Below are positions 13,401 through 26,300 of a stretch of 64,000 nucleotides of DNA, one piece after another. This DNA comes from Chrysomallon squamiferum (taxonomy: Eukaryota > Mollusca > Gastropoda > Neomphalida > Peltospiridae), in contig CM022673.1 of NCBI GenBank assembly GCA_012295275.1, forward strand, positions 19,707,810 through 19,771,809, in the 5' to 3' direction. The position numbers were made by a program, and so were the translations under genes. The notes beneath the pieces are model-generated. The model was given only the letters and a program-made list of their open reading frames with translations, ran no database searches and was not told where the DNA came from. Position 1 is the first letter of the stretch, and each line of letters opens with the position of its first letter.

Positions 13401-14151
13401 TCTGAATGGATTGTTGCATCACCGTTTCGGCAGACAAGATTTAAAATAGTATTCATTTCCAGTCAGGTTTTAAAACAAAAAAGCCTTGCATTATACCAAG
13501 CAGCTGACTTCAAAGCACTTTATTATTTTTAATACTGTTATTTAATTTTAGTTGTGGTATGACACTGATGAAAAAGACTTAAGACTGGCAAACCTGTTAT
13601 GTCTTGATGCAGCTGAAGATGATACAACTGGAGTTTATGCTCGACTTATGAAGTGTGGAGGATTTGGTTCTCAGACATGGAAGTGGAATAGACAGGTGAA
13701 AATAAAACACTTCTAGTGCATGTTTGCATATTTTAGGGCTTATAAATAAAATTCAGTAAACTGTTTAAGATGTACTTTTTAGATAAATATTTTCTTTTCT
13801 CTATTTTTCCTTTTCAGTTCAATTCTTAGTGATTCACCGAGTAGTCTGTTCTTTATCTTTCAGTACATGAGCCGAATTTCTAAAATAATACAAATTTTAT
13901 TCATTGCTGTAGCCATTTTGATTATAGAACTGCCATTTTTTATATGAAAATCTACAGAAGCATAGCAGTGCATTTAGATACAATGTACCCAGTTTACTAA
14001 GTTGCTAATATTATAATTTCAGTCTGGAATTCATCAGCTGTATAATCCTGCAAGTGGTAAATGTCTGTCAGCAACAGGAGTAGAACCAGGTGCTTTCCTC
14101 AAACTTGTCATTTGTTCTGATCATCAGCTGCTCTCTTTTGAAATGGTTTAA
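4137..14151 (+). CDS. GALNT11: Polypeptide GalNAc-transferase 11-like, complete, 13 coding exons
   Basis: Exons 4137-4354, 5434-5504, 6162-6243, 7089-7255, 8552-8676, 9677-9921, 10302-10419, 10659-10808, 11045-11176, 12196-12279, 12626-12736, 13552-13695 and 14023-14151 join in frame to 591 aa (human GALNT11 is 608). The enzyme transfers GalNAc from UDP-GalNAc to Ser/Thr, starting mucin-type O-glycans in the Golgi lumen. It has type II membrane architecture: one hydrophobic anchor (residues about 14-33), a stem, a GT-A glycosyltransferase domain (about 120-420) and a C-terminal ricin-type lectin domain (about 460-591). Visible active-site marks are DSH at 227-229 (Mn ligands), WGGENLE at 332-338 and VGH with H360. 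GALNT11 is preferred over other GALNTs from remembered matches such as GYQKHAFNxLIS, RGGFNWGLH and SFKWYLxNxYPE. The start has an in-frame stop upstream. The third lectin repeat is degenerate, lacking a QxW. Confidence 0.93.
13351..13446 (+). repeat. 46-bp tandem duplication in a GALNT11 intron
   Basis: Two adjacent copies of a 46-bp unit begin at 13351 and 13397, with only a few substitutions (CATCATGGTTTCAG against CATCACCGTTTCGG). They lie in the intron before the exon at 13552. Confidence 0.9.
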
Positions 14152-17100
14152 ATATTTTTCTAAAAACTTAAAATGTTACTTAAAATCTTAATTCGTTGAA
14201 TGAAATAGATGAATAATATATATATTTTTTAATAGTTTCTGAATGAAAATAAATAAAAATAAATTTTGTATGAGATTAAAGGAATAATTCAAATAAATAG
14301 AAATTAATATTGTGAAAGCAATATTGGTGAATCATGAAATAAAAAAGAAATTTTTTTTTCAAGTTTCTTTTAGCGTAATTTTAAAATAACATGTTTAGCA
14401 TTATAGAACCTACGATTTAGAGACACTTTTTATTATTATTCCCTTGCTAAACTGGACAGTCATGCTGACTTGAATTTGTTTTCTCCAAAATAAATAATTT
14501 TATTACTCTATTGCAGCTTTATATAAAATTTTAAAAATGTGTCTCCTGTTTCCTGCACTGCACAGTGCATGCAATGAGTGTTGTTTTGTCAAATCACAAC
14601 AACCCACAAACTGCAGTTGACAAATGCTTGCCCACCAAACCATATGAATTCCACCCATTTGGTATGCTATTTTGACAATTCGATCATTCCATGCATATTA
14701 ATAATTGTATTAAAAAAAATAAAAAAAATAGTGAAAAAAAAAGCAATATTTTGTAATACATAAATATATGCTTATTAAGAGTTTGTGATGTTCAAAATAT
14801 GTTTTATTTACATCAGTGAACTTGATTTACTTGCAGTTTTGTTTCATGTTTGTTGTTGAATAAAATCATGTAATTTTTGTCCCTCTGATGAGGAGACACT
14901 TGCTTTGTATGGACCTTTGCTCAATCCCTCAGTTGTCCTCCCTACAAGACTGGTACCACTGTATTTCTTTGTATATTATTATTCAAAATGAAACTTATAA
15001 ATACAGTATTTATAATTTTATTATTTACATTTTTAAATTATGTGCATGGATTTCATTATCCCAGAAAGTTCAAAGTTTAACTGCTTTGTAGTAATTATCT
15101 ATAAGATTTCAATAATATAGTTACACAGGTGATTCATTACTCGTGTCATATATATATATATGCATATTTTGATAATCTCTGTTACATATCATAACTGGAT
15201 ATATAATGGGAAAATACTCGCAGTCTAGTCATGTTTTCATATTTCTGTTACACGTTATATCATTCAAACTTATTTGGCTGGTTGGCCATTTGTACAGTAG
15301 TGTTTAATGTTTTAAGAATCAAACATAATATAAAAAGATCCAAATGTTTTATTTTAAGAATCTACTTCAAAGCACATCATTCTTTATTTATAAGACATTG
15401 TTTTAAATAAATCTTAAATGGTTATTATTTGGGTGTGCATTTATCTGTTTTTTCATTTCCACAAAAATAAATACATTGATTAAGATTGAAGTGAAACATC
15501 CAAAAACCATCTTTAAATCTTTTCTATAAGTACAAATTATGTTACAAATCAAAATAAATTTGATAATGTTTAAATGTTACATTTCAAATTTTGTAAATCT
15601 TCATCTAAAATTGTTGAAAATAGTTCTTTTGTTATTTTGAAATGCTTTCAAAATATCTCTGGTCTTCCTTATTTTATACTGAACATTTGTGTGCATTTTA
15701 ATTGTTATGTTTTTTACTATAACAAGCTAGTATTAAAATACTTACACATTTTTGGGAGGTTTATTCTTTTTAATAAAATCAGTCCATTAATTTAGCTTAT
15801 TTGTTAGTCACTGCTGATTTTAGATAAAATTATGCTACAGAATTATCAATTTAAGTGAACTAAACATTGTTGCAATTTTTTAAATGTTTCTTTGGTGGTT
15901 CTAAGAAATAGTCTAAATTTATCCAGAATATTTAGAAATTATATGTTATTAGGGTTTGTTTGTTTTGTTTTTTGCCATCCAGCCTTAATAAAAAATAATT
16001 AACCTCGAGAGCCACCATTTTTCTGTAGTGATGATATAATTACATACATAATGGACCTACATGTATTTCCTAATTTATTCTTGCATTGGCTGTTAAAATA
16101 CAACATCTGTACACAATATCTGAATTCATGACTTCACTTGTGAACTGTTAAAATGGTGGTGTTGAAAGGTTTTGTAACAGCTTATTTTGTCATAATTTAG
16201 TAAAGAGAATAGGTCAGTTAAAGCATATAAAATAATAGCTTCCAAGTACAAAGAATTTCTTTGGACAATTCTTACTCGGATACTGCCACTTTTATCCGAC
16301 ATAATTTACAAATTTCAAGTTCTGAATTTTGTAGTTTATTTATTTTGTTACTATCCAGTCATCTTTTTTGTTGGCACAGATTTAATATCGTTGTTTTTTT
16401 GTGGGTTTTTCTAAAGTGCAGAATAAAAAATGAAAAATAACAATGTTTTTGTTATTGTTGTTCAACATGTAAATGAATATCTTTGTTCAAAATAGCATGA
16501 AAAACAATTTCAAAAAAAGAAGAATTAATTCCTCTCTCATAGTTCTAAAGAGCAACATTAGTTGTTTTTTTAGGTTTTGGTTTTTACGAAAGGTAATAGT
16601 ATTCAAATAGCAAAAAGTATTGCTGTGTTGATTTGTAACTGGTTTTCTGAAACAAACCTGGTGTCGTCTTTCATTGTCTGAGGATATTTACACTTAGTCT
16701 AAAACAGTGTAATGCCGACACCAGCCAATTTTGAAAGCTGTGTTAATGGAGGTTAATTCTGATCTAATAATTTCTTATTTATCTTGTATGTTTTAATGGT
16801 AATTCAACTAATGATTATTGCTTGGTACCCACACATCACATATAATGAATAAGAAGCCTCACAAATTCTGTTTTGACCTAGTGCAATAATCAGGTACTCT
16901 CATGTCATGCATAAAAAATCACCAACAAGCTAACAAACTGTTGTGTAACAAGGTGTGATATCAAAGCGAAGTGTTTAACCATGGTTACATCTGAAAATGA
17001 GAACAAAAATAATCCATACGACAAAAAGCTATTCACAAATTTTGATTGCTGGCAAGACGTAGTCAGTAGATAAAATTCATATTTTTTGCTGGTCACATTT

Positions 17101-18719
17101 TTTTTAACATGAAACATTCATGCATTCACATTTTTTGTAAGTAATCCATTGTAATTTACATTTTTCACTGCCTACACAGACACCTGTGTTTGTGCTTTTG
17201 TTTGTTTTATCATTTTATTGTCCATTTTGAGCACAGTGTTTCACTTATTTGAAACAAAATATTTGAAAGAAAAAATTTTCAGGCAGTTATTTGCCTTGTT
17301 TTTGGTAGACTTTGGTATTCATCTCTGTAACCATGGTCGTGTTTTTTGTGCATGACATGAGGATAACTGATTACTTCTAATACAACAAAAACCATCACTG
17401 GATCAAAACTGGATTTTTGAGGCTTCTTGTGCAATATAAAGGATGTGCGGGTACCAAACAACAATCAAATGTTTTTCATGTATGCTGTTCTTTAAAGTTT
17501 CTTTAACCAGTGATGATTTTTATTTAAAACAGCTGCCTCAACATTTGCAATTACATGTGAAATTCTATTCCTGCCTCAAAATTATCTTAAAATGTGCAAA
17601 CTGTTTTAGTTTTAACAATATTTTGCATGGTAAGATAACACTCAAACAGAAAAAAGAAACTGTGATAGAATTCATTTAAATGGTTTTAGTGTATCTAATA
17701 GCATAATTGCATGTAAAGATAAGTTTCAGAATACTGTGTGTTACAAAATCAGATAATGTTCAGTAAATGATTTTACTTCATTTAAAAAAAGTAATAATTA
17801 AAGAAAGAAAAAGAAAAGAAAGACTATTTAGCCTGTGATGATTAGCTGAATTACAATACTGAATGTCTGCTGTTTAGCATACCGAGATTCTTCCCTGTTC
17901 CAAATTAACAAAAATTACTGCACAACACTGATAGTTAACATGTTATATAAATAATAATAAACAATTACCTACTATTTTCTGAACTAACACTTTTGCTGTT
18001 AATGCTTTTTTGCCTCATAAGCTGAAAGTAATAGTGAAGATTAAGAAATAAATTGTGACTGTAATCTTTTGCCTTTATCTTAAAAGCTATAGAGGATAAT
18101 AGCATAAAATGTATATTTAAGGAAAATAGTATAAGTATAATTTATTCTGTGAATTTTGCAGAAATAGACACGGATTATAATTGCAACAGAATCTTTTCTT
18201 TGCGTTCAGTAGTTCAAGCAATTCCCCACAGCTGTAGCAAATACTGATACAAATTTAGAACTCGTGCAACATATCTATAGTGCACTGAACAGGTTCAACA
18301 GGTTAATTTTAGAGGCAAAGGAAAACCTGAACTGCTTTTTAATGAGCTGAAAAGAATAGATTAATGTTTCTGATGTAAAGTTTCTATTTAATCCCGTTGT
18401 ATGATTAAAATATATTAAAAATCTACACTAAAAATAAGAAAAACTTATACTTGGTACATTTCTAATTTACAATATTCAACAGGAATAGATGATTTTTGGG
18501 GGGAGGGTAGAAAGATGCATTAAAAAATAAATAAGAGGTAACTAACTGAAAATGATATCAACATATATTTTGAAACAAATCTACCATAAATATTTTCTTT
18601 TATAGGTCTTATTGTTGTAAAAAGAAATAATTTCAAGTTATTATGATATTATAATACACCATTCAGACAAATGCAGATTTAACTGTTATGAAAATTTATT
18701 CTGGATATTTAAATGATGT
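14152..18719. other. Convergent 3' region between GALNT11 and LSM12
   Basis: No further exon is supported. The 4.5 kb presumably contains the 3' untranslated regions of GALNT11 (plus) and LSM12 (minus). Several AATAAA-like signals follow the GALNT11 stop (about 14229-14265), but the true polyadenylation site cannot be chosen. The rest is AT-rich DNA with A runs and a small TA tract near 15155. Confidence 0.6.
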
Positions 18720-21700
18720 TCATGAAGATGCAGGGGGAGGACTGGAAGGTGCAGGAGAGGGAGATATTGAACCTCTGTCAGACCCTCGCTTGGCCTCATC
18801 TTGGAGAAACTTGTCAACCTAGAATACAAAATAATACAGCTTACAAATAAACAATTTAAAAAATAATTTCCTTAAGTCATTTATAATGAAGCTAATCTCT
18901 ATAGCAAATGGAACTGTTTTTCTTAAACAAGTTTATAGCCTGAGCTATTGTCAGATATTAGAAATGATATGTGAGGTTTTCAAATCATTTATATTTTCTC
19001 AACTCTTTACTGGCTTATGAATTAGCTAATGCTTATGCTGACTGTGTATCATGCTCTATTAATAATACTATTGGATAACACTGAATTTGTGAAATCTCAG
19101 CCATAAAAGAAAAAGCTCTTACTATTTTTTTGACATGATCAAGAGCTCGACCCCCTTCTCTAACTCGACTGACACAATTCTCTACTTTATATGGTGGCTG
19201 AATGGTCACTTCATCCATCACAACTATCTTCTGACCCTCCCATTTCACATCATTTATTCTGAAAAACAAACTTAAAAACTTCAACTGCACATGACTACAA
19301 TATTTATTTTCCATCAAATTAAATTTAAAATTATCAACCATTTTCTCAATTCTTATTTGGTAGCTATTAATTTTCAAATTAAAAGAAATTTACAAATAAA
19401 CTACTAATCAAGTATGTTCTTAACCGTTTTAATTGTCACAATTTATTTAAAAGCACCAATCAAGTCACATTTTTTTAATCTGCTGAATACATGGTATAAA
19501 TGGTATATGGATATAATTATATTCAATATTCATTTGAAACATTATTGACATCTTAATTTGTAACAACAAATTTTCTGAACTGCCCTAACATAAAACTTTG
19601 ACCAGATTTTGGTCAACTGCCAGTTTATAAATTACATGCAGGCAATTCTTCTGATAGAGTTGTTTTTTAAGGGATGCAAATTTCAATTTGTTGGACATGT
19701 CTGTTTTGTTTGTATGTTCAAATTATTCATCAACTGATGAGGAAGCCATTTGAGCCAGACTATGACAGAATGCTATTTACTTACCTGAAGATGAATAATA
19801 ACAAACTACTTTTGATAGTTACTTGCAAGACAAATTTTGAACTGATCTGTATTACTGAGGCAGTAAATATCCGTATCTGGAGTTTCAGTAGTAACCTGTT
19901 ATTGTTTATGTATCTACATGGATTATTCTGCCAGTAGTTATATTTTTAAAATTTGATTCATGTCCACAAAAATAATTAAAATTTTATTTGAAACTATTGG
20001 CTATGGCTATTTTGGCAGATTATTTTGACTTTCTGGAAATGTTCTAACACATTTTACTGCCTCTTTGATGCATATATGTAGGTGTTAGCCATTAATGTCT
20101 ATCTTTAAAACTATGAAATGTATGTGTGTAGAAGCTATTACATTTCTTGTACTAAATAATGCACTGTTATTTGCTGTTAGTACTCTCTCTACTAACCTGT
20201 GCAATGTCAATTCAGGCAAAAAGTGCAAGTGAATATAATAAAAATTGTTCATCAACGTCAATACAAAATTGTGTAAGCTTCATATAACACTACACGTTAT
20301 ATGGATACAAGCAAAATTATGTTGATAATGATAATGCTTATTTTGACATTATATATATACATACACATTAGTACAAAAAGATTAAATAAATGTAGTATAA
20401 TATTTAATATAATACAGTACAAACACCAATTTTAATATGCACACCACAGTCATATGACACCATCCTATTCAACCTACTTCTGGTTGACCTTTTAAGTTTT
20501 TTATGATTATTATTCTTTCAATTATAAAAAGGTTTGTAAATCTCTGCAAGGACCTACGTTTTAACAATAGCCCAAAATAATCTTTGACCTTCCTCTGGGA
20601 CACCAACTCCAACATAATTAATCTGTTTTCTCTTCTCTTCAAGGCTTGCACGAAGTCTATTTCTGATCTACAATGAAATATAAATTAAAATAAGTAATAC
20701 TGAAAGATATCATATAACCATGAATTTATTTTATTTATAATATTTTGTTACATATTTTCGGAACATTTCAAGTGTGATGATGATTTATCTTGTAACTAGA
20801 ATGTCAAAGAAAATGAATAATGCTTGATTTTAATTATTATTAGCACTGCTTTTTAATTAAAAAAAAATGCATCTTACCCGAGCCATATTGAGACTTGTTA
20901 ATGGTGGTGCTTGACCTTCTGGTTCACTTAATTCTTTGATGTCACTTACATACTGTAGGTTCACTAACCGAACATCGTAAAGGTTGTGTTTTCCACTTGA
21001 AGCTGCAATTTCTTTTCAGTCAAGGTACATTTTAAATTTTTTGTTTGGACGTCATATGGAAAACACGCCAGTTTCTAACTATTCATTATTTCATAACAAT
21101 TTTACGAAATTATTTTAGATTATATTTTTATAATTAGTACAAATTATAATCTCAAATAATTTTTATAGTTAAAATTTAATGGCATTAGTTTCACCAACAT
21201 TTCTCAAATAAAAATACCAAAACAAATTATTTACTAAGACACTTTTTACTAGTTAATTTGTTTTTCTTTTTTTCAGGGATTTAATTTATTTCTTTTTCTT
21301 TTGTATACATCATTTATTAATTATAATAATTTGTATTACATTATATCACAATATTTTGAATCATTATAACATTAATATCTCCGACTCAGCGACTATCGAT
21401 CGCAATAATAATTACTACCAAATATTGAAATAATGAAATATCGTTGATAGAATTATTATTAAAAAACTGCCTTATTTAGTTATTAGTATCAACCTCAAAC
21501 ATGAAATACTGAATATTTATTAACTAGTAAACTGGTATCTTAATTTTTATCTGCTTTTTTATTTTATTTATTATTATTATTATTAATTTATTATTATTAT
21601 TTTTTTATGTAAATCATTTACTAAATGCCTCATTTCGTTGCTTCAAATCAGTTAATCGTGCTTTTCATAAATTAGCTTCATGAAAAGGATACTAATTGCT

Positions 21701-21828
21701 AAGACTTTTGTATTTTTATCAAATGCCAGCACTTCTCCTTTTAGTTCTTTTTTGTGACAGGTTGTTAGAGAAACTGTGCTACCTGTGCTGAAAGTGAAAA
21801 GGCCGTCCGAGTCGTCCATGATCAACAT
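18720..21828 (-). CDS. LSM12: LSM12 homologue, complete, 5 coding exons
   Basis: Minus-strand exons 21828-21693, 21002-20878, 20667-20558, 19258-19123 and 18818-18720 join in frame to 201 aa, or 198 if the second in-frame ATG at 21819 is used (human LSM12 is 195). The second ATG has the stronger Kozak context (A at -3, G at +4). The N-terminal half is the Sm-like fold (GSTVS…, LKGEVLAFD, NLQYVSD). The C-terminal half is the anticodon-binding-like LSM12 domain, with IVVMDEV…QPPY.VENC and a LDHVKKIV helix. The tail is rich in Ser and Pro. In studied animals LSM12 binds ataxin-2 and acts in RNA-linked control, including circadian translation in flies and NAADP-evoked calcium signalling in mammals. 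Its role here is inferred from family membership. It is head-to-head with HSD17B7. Confidence 0.92.
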
Positions 21829-21965
21829 CTTCTAATATGCGTGTTACTTTCCGCCAGATTTCGTTTATTTCCGTAAACTGCCTTTAAAAAAAAAAAAAAA
21901 AAAAAAAAAAATTCCTATGTACGTTACTCCTTTCTGAAAACGGAAGCAGTTTCAATAAACGGTAT

Positions 21966-22008
<43 letters not shown>

Positions 22009-23373
22009 GTAATAGTAATAGTAATAGTAATAATAATAATGATAATAATTTATATACTGCCAAGTTGTTGTTTTGGCAGTTTTATATATTCTTTTTTTCA
22101 GGGGGTGTAGTTAAAAAACATATGAATATAAAAATAATACTGTTAAAACATTCGAACGCCACCATCGTGTGAACAAATAACTATTTTATTTCATTTATTT
22201 AGCTAGTTGTTGTATTTATTTATTTTTAATTTTTTATCTATGTTAAATTCAGCTGGATTAATACACACTGCACGCGATATCATTCTGTTTAGGAGAAAAT
22301 CGCTCTGCAAACATTTTTAAACTGCTTTTATTTCATCTTTATTATTATTATTATTAAGAATGTCAGGCAAAAATAAATAAATCGTAAAACATAACTGGAA
22401 GACTATTTCTTTGCATCATCAAAGAAACCCTTTGAAAACTGAAAACATTAATGTTTGAACTAAATACCTTTTACATTAAGATAATTAATTATCAAAGGAA
22501 TCATGCACTGTATTAAAAGATTCATTTAGGTTCCTAATACATATTCATGTTAACACTTTCTTTCTCCATAAAATGTATTTACATTTTACTTTATTTCAGA
22601 ATTATCAGCCAAAAACCATTTACATACTACTGCATTTGGTAATTATATACTTTTAAAGAAAGATATAAATGTAACGAAGTATTTTTTAATTATTATTATT
22701 TTTTATTTTTCCCTGTTTACTGTCATAAATTTAATAATATTACAGGTTTTCTCCATGCTCTTTCCAATGATGTAGAAATAATTTTAATTTGAGGGACAAT
22801 CTTTTATTTTTATTTATTGACAAATCATGTACCAAGTATACATTATGGAGTGTAATTTATTCCTCTGAAAGTGAGCACGGAACCAGTATAGTTCGTGTAG
22901 AACACAATTTGAAAAACTACCCAGTTGTTTATGCAGTAATTAAACAGTTCGTTCCAATACAGTTCTCAGTAATTCTCGTTTTGTTGTCTTAATTCCAAAT
23001 TTTCTATTACTCAAATTGTGATTTGCGAATTGTCAGCTATCGTAAACATATCCAGAATAAATAAATGAATAAACGAGGATTAGGTGTATTGCGTTTAACA
23101 AGGTAAAAGGAAGTTTCAAATCTGAAATTAAGTTCCAGTTGTTTTTTGTTTTTTTAAATCCGCGTTAATTTTGTAAGCTCTGATTTAAATTTTTGAGTTG
23201 TTAGAGATACGTTTAAAATTTTAACATGAGTGTTGATGACTGACATTTCTTTTCCGTCTTTGTCTTTAATTAATAAAGATCTATGTAGTATGGTGTGCAA
23301 ATCCAAATTACCCACGTCTTTTACCTCTAACCTCGGAAGTCTATATTTACAAATGTATTCTGGGTAACTGATA
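21829..23373. promoter_or_regulatory. Divergent intergenic region LSM12 / HSD17B7
   Basis: About 1.5 kb separates the two start codons, so promoters of both genes must lie here or in overlapping 5' untranslated exons. The part just upstream of LSM12 (21830-21880) is relatively GC-rich (CGTGTTACTTTCCGCC). An A run (about 21884-21910) and a long triplet microsatellite follow. No TATA box or factor site could be assigned confidently. Confidence 0.45.
21964..22050. repeat. (AAT)n microsatellite with interruptions
   Basis: About 85 bp of TAA/ATA triplets with a few AGT and GAT interruptions lie between the divergent LSM12 and HSD17B7 genes. Confidence 0.95.
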
Positions 23374-26300
23374 ATGAAAATGGACAGGGAAAAAGTAGCT
23401 GTTGTTACCGGAGCAAATGCGTAAATATATATCTTTTTATTTTATTTTATAAAGAACATTTTAATAATAAGAAGATGAAGACGGCGAAAAGCTACCATTT
23501 TATTTATTAAACAAATAGTAAGATACTGATCATTTGACTCTTTTAAGCCTGATGCAATGACAGCTGCACTGGATCCATTTAATGATTTACATTGCCTTCA
23601 AAAAGTTCAACCTCATATTTTTTAATAATGGTAGGTATGTGACGAAAGTGGGCAGGTGCGGAAGGTCTCCCGATTGTTGTGACACGTTTTTCTTTACCTC
23701 GAAGATGATTCCCTTACTGATGTGGTATATATTTATAGTTTACTGTGGTGAAACAGTAAGCTGAGTATTCGGCTTTTGACGTGTCATCTTTGATAAACAT
23801 CGGAGAATCAAAATACAAGTTTACCATTTCAAAATGAGTGTCGTATGCCCAAGATAAGATTATCTGACACTTTAAAACACTATTTTCAGATATACTTCAT
23901 GCACATTGGTTTGATTTTTATGAAACGTTAGATCTGTATAAAGGAGGTATAAGGCAAATGGAAATTAATGACATAATTATTAATTATTTGGTAAAAAAAT
24001 AAATGCTATCAAAATGCTTAAATATGTAAGGATGCTCCAATTTATCAGTTCTTGAAAAATGAACGTTTTGTATATTTAGAATGTTTAATTTCTCTAGAGT
24101 TGAGAATTAATCATATGTATCAGTAATAGGTAACTTGACTAAAATAATAAACTATGATACCGAGTGTGAACCTGTAAGTAATTGTGACTCAAGCACCAAG
24201 TAGAAATCAGTATGAATAGTTTACTACTGTTCAATCGGCATTGGTCATTTAAAAAATATATATATATATACTGAAGGAAAGTACCTCTATGCAATGCCAC
24301 AACAGTGGTAGTGTAAGTAACATAATATACATGCTTAGAGAAAAACCTTTTTTCTTCTTCATAACTTTGTTGTTGGAAATGAAACTGTTTAAATTGTTTT
24401 ATGATGTCAAAATAACAAAGATTGTTTATTATGAAGTTAATGATAATAACAACACAAACACCCACACAGAGAAATATACACCCACAGTTGTACCTGTCTT
24501 ACACATGGGGCCAAATCAAGTGTTCCTAAAAGTAGTTGACATCTCTTCAGAGGGACAGTTTTTTGGGTGTTTTTTTTCACATCCATGACACCAAAACCAT
24601 CAAAAAACATAAATTGTTGTGGGTGGGCATTGCAGTAGCAAACATCATGGCTTTTTCCAGTTGCAAACCTATCGAGTTAATGATGTAAAAAAACATATTT
24701 TGCTCATCATAAAACTCATAAAAAGGTACATTTATGTTTTGAAAAATATTGCATTTGAAAGCCAAATAGACCTCCAATATATGCCAGTCACACCATCTTT
24801 TTGACCTGAAAAATCCACTAAGACTCTATGTTTATAAGACAAATATTCATGGAATGATGCTGAATGTTTGAATTATAATTATTATATACCAAAAGTTTTG
24901 AACTTGCACATTTTGGCAGGCATTGTTTGATGATTGCAGTCCATAGCTCTTGTAACTGAGCAAAAAATAAATTATAAAATCTATTTCTAAAAATATTGTA
25001 TAAAGCTGCTATACAATAAAATTATTTATTTTGGTGAAAACAAATCCAAACTGGTATGACTGTCCACTTCAGCAGTGGAATAATTTTTTTTTTTTTTGAC
25101 TGTTCATTAGGTGTCTAAGGGATATAGTAATTGAAAAAGTGCCCATATATCACAGGTGGCTGCTCATCTAGCGGCTGCTAAAGACAGTTTACACTAAGTA
25201 TGTGTAAAATGTTCATTACAGTCAAATATCTAGATTAATATAATCTTAGACTGCACTGTATAGTAATTATTACAGACATGACCTTTGAACAAGGTCAGGT
25301 GTCCAGAATCTCACGGAATTCAGATTGCATAACTTAAATTGTTACTTCATATCACATGTGCTCTTTTATTTTTAAGCTATGAAATTGCATAACTTCAATT
25401 ATTACAACATTCACATCTGCACATTTTCTGCAAATTTTTCAACTCCATGGCGTTGTTATAAAAAGGGCTGGCTTTTAGTAATTAAAGAAGTAAGCGAGAT
25501 CAAAGGAAACAGTCAAGACAAAAGTTCAGTCAAATGTGGAAGCCAAATGTTTTTGAATGACATTGTCTTTATGGACAAGTATGGTAAGCAGTTGTCTATT
25601 CTTATTTTGATACAGTGTAATGTGCAATTACCCTGTGTCAATAACATTTATTACACCTAAAATTTTAATGTTTTAATCTGTCCTCCATGCAGATTCTTAT
25701 TTTTGTCTTGGTTCCCCTAATGACCTTTCATGTGTCATTGATCAAAATTACTTAAACATATGTTTTATGATTGTATAATGTATCATTATCAAGGCACCTG
25801 TATATCATAATTAAATAATTAATGTAAAACTTAACTGGTGTTGTGTTTATTTTTCTAGTGGATAAATAGACTTATTGATTTACATAGTTTGCTGTCAATT
25901 TAGCATTTATATTCCTTGTTAGGTGGCCATTAAAACACCTTGTTACCCTAGCCTGATCCTTAAAAACATTCAAGGTGTTTAAAGGTGTGAGCCCCATGAC
26001 AGTAACCCACACACTGTTATTAATTGCTTGTTTGTATATTTAGATAATAAAAAATTGCTTTATTTCATTTGTTAATCTGTTGTGTTATTTATATTTAACA
26101 TGTTCTTCACTCAGGTTAAAAAACTAAGAAAATTACTATTAATTTTGACAGTTCTAATCAGATATTTGACTGCAGCATTTTTTTTTTTTCCCACTGTATT
26201 AAGTGATCGTTATGAAGCCATTTTATTTTATTTTAATTTTTTTTTAAATTTTATTTGTTATTATTGCTGCTGTTTGTTTGCTTTTTTGGGAGAGGGGTTA

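Noticed and set aside
23582-23764. 60-codon plus-strand frame with a Cys-rich, GC-richer patch in HSD17B7 intron 1
   Set aside because: No splice compatibility with HSD17B7 and no recognisable protein. The GC patch is probably a repeat fragment.
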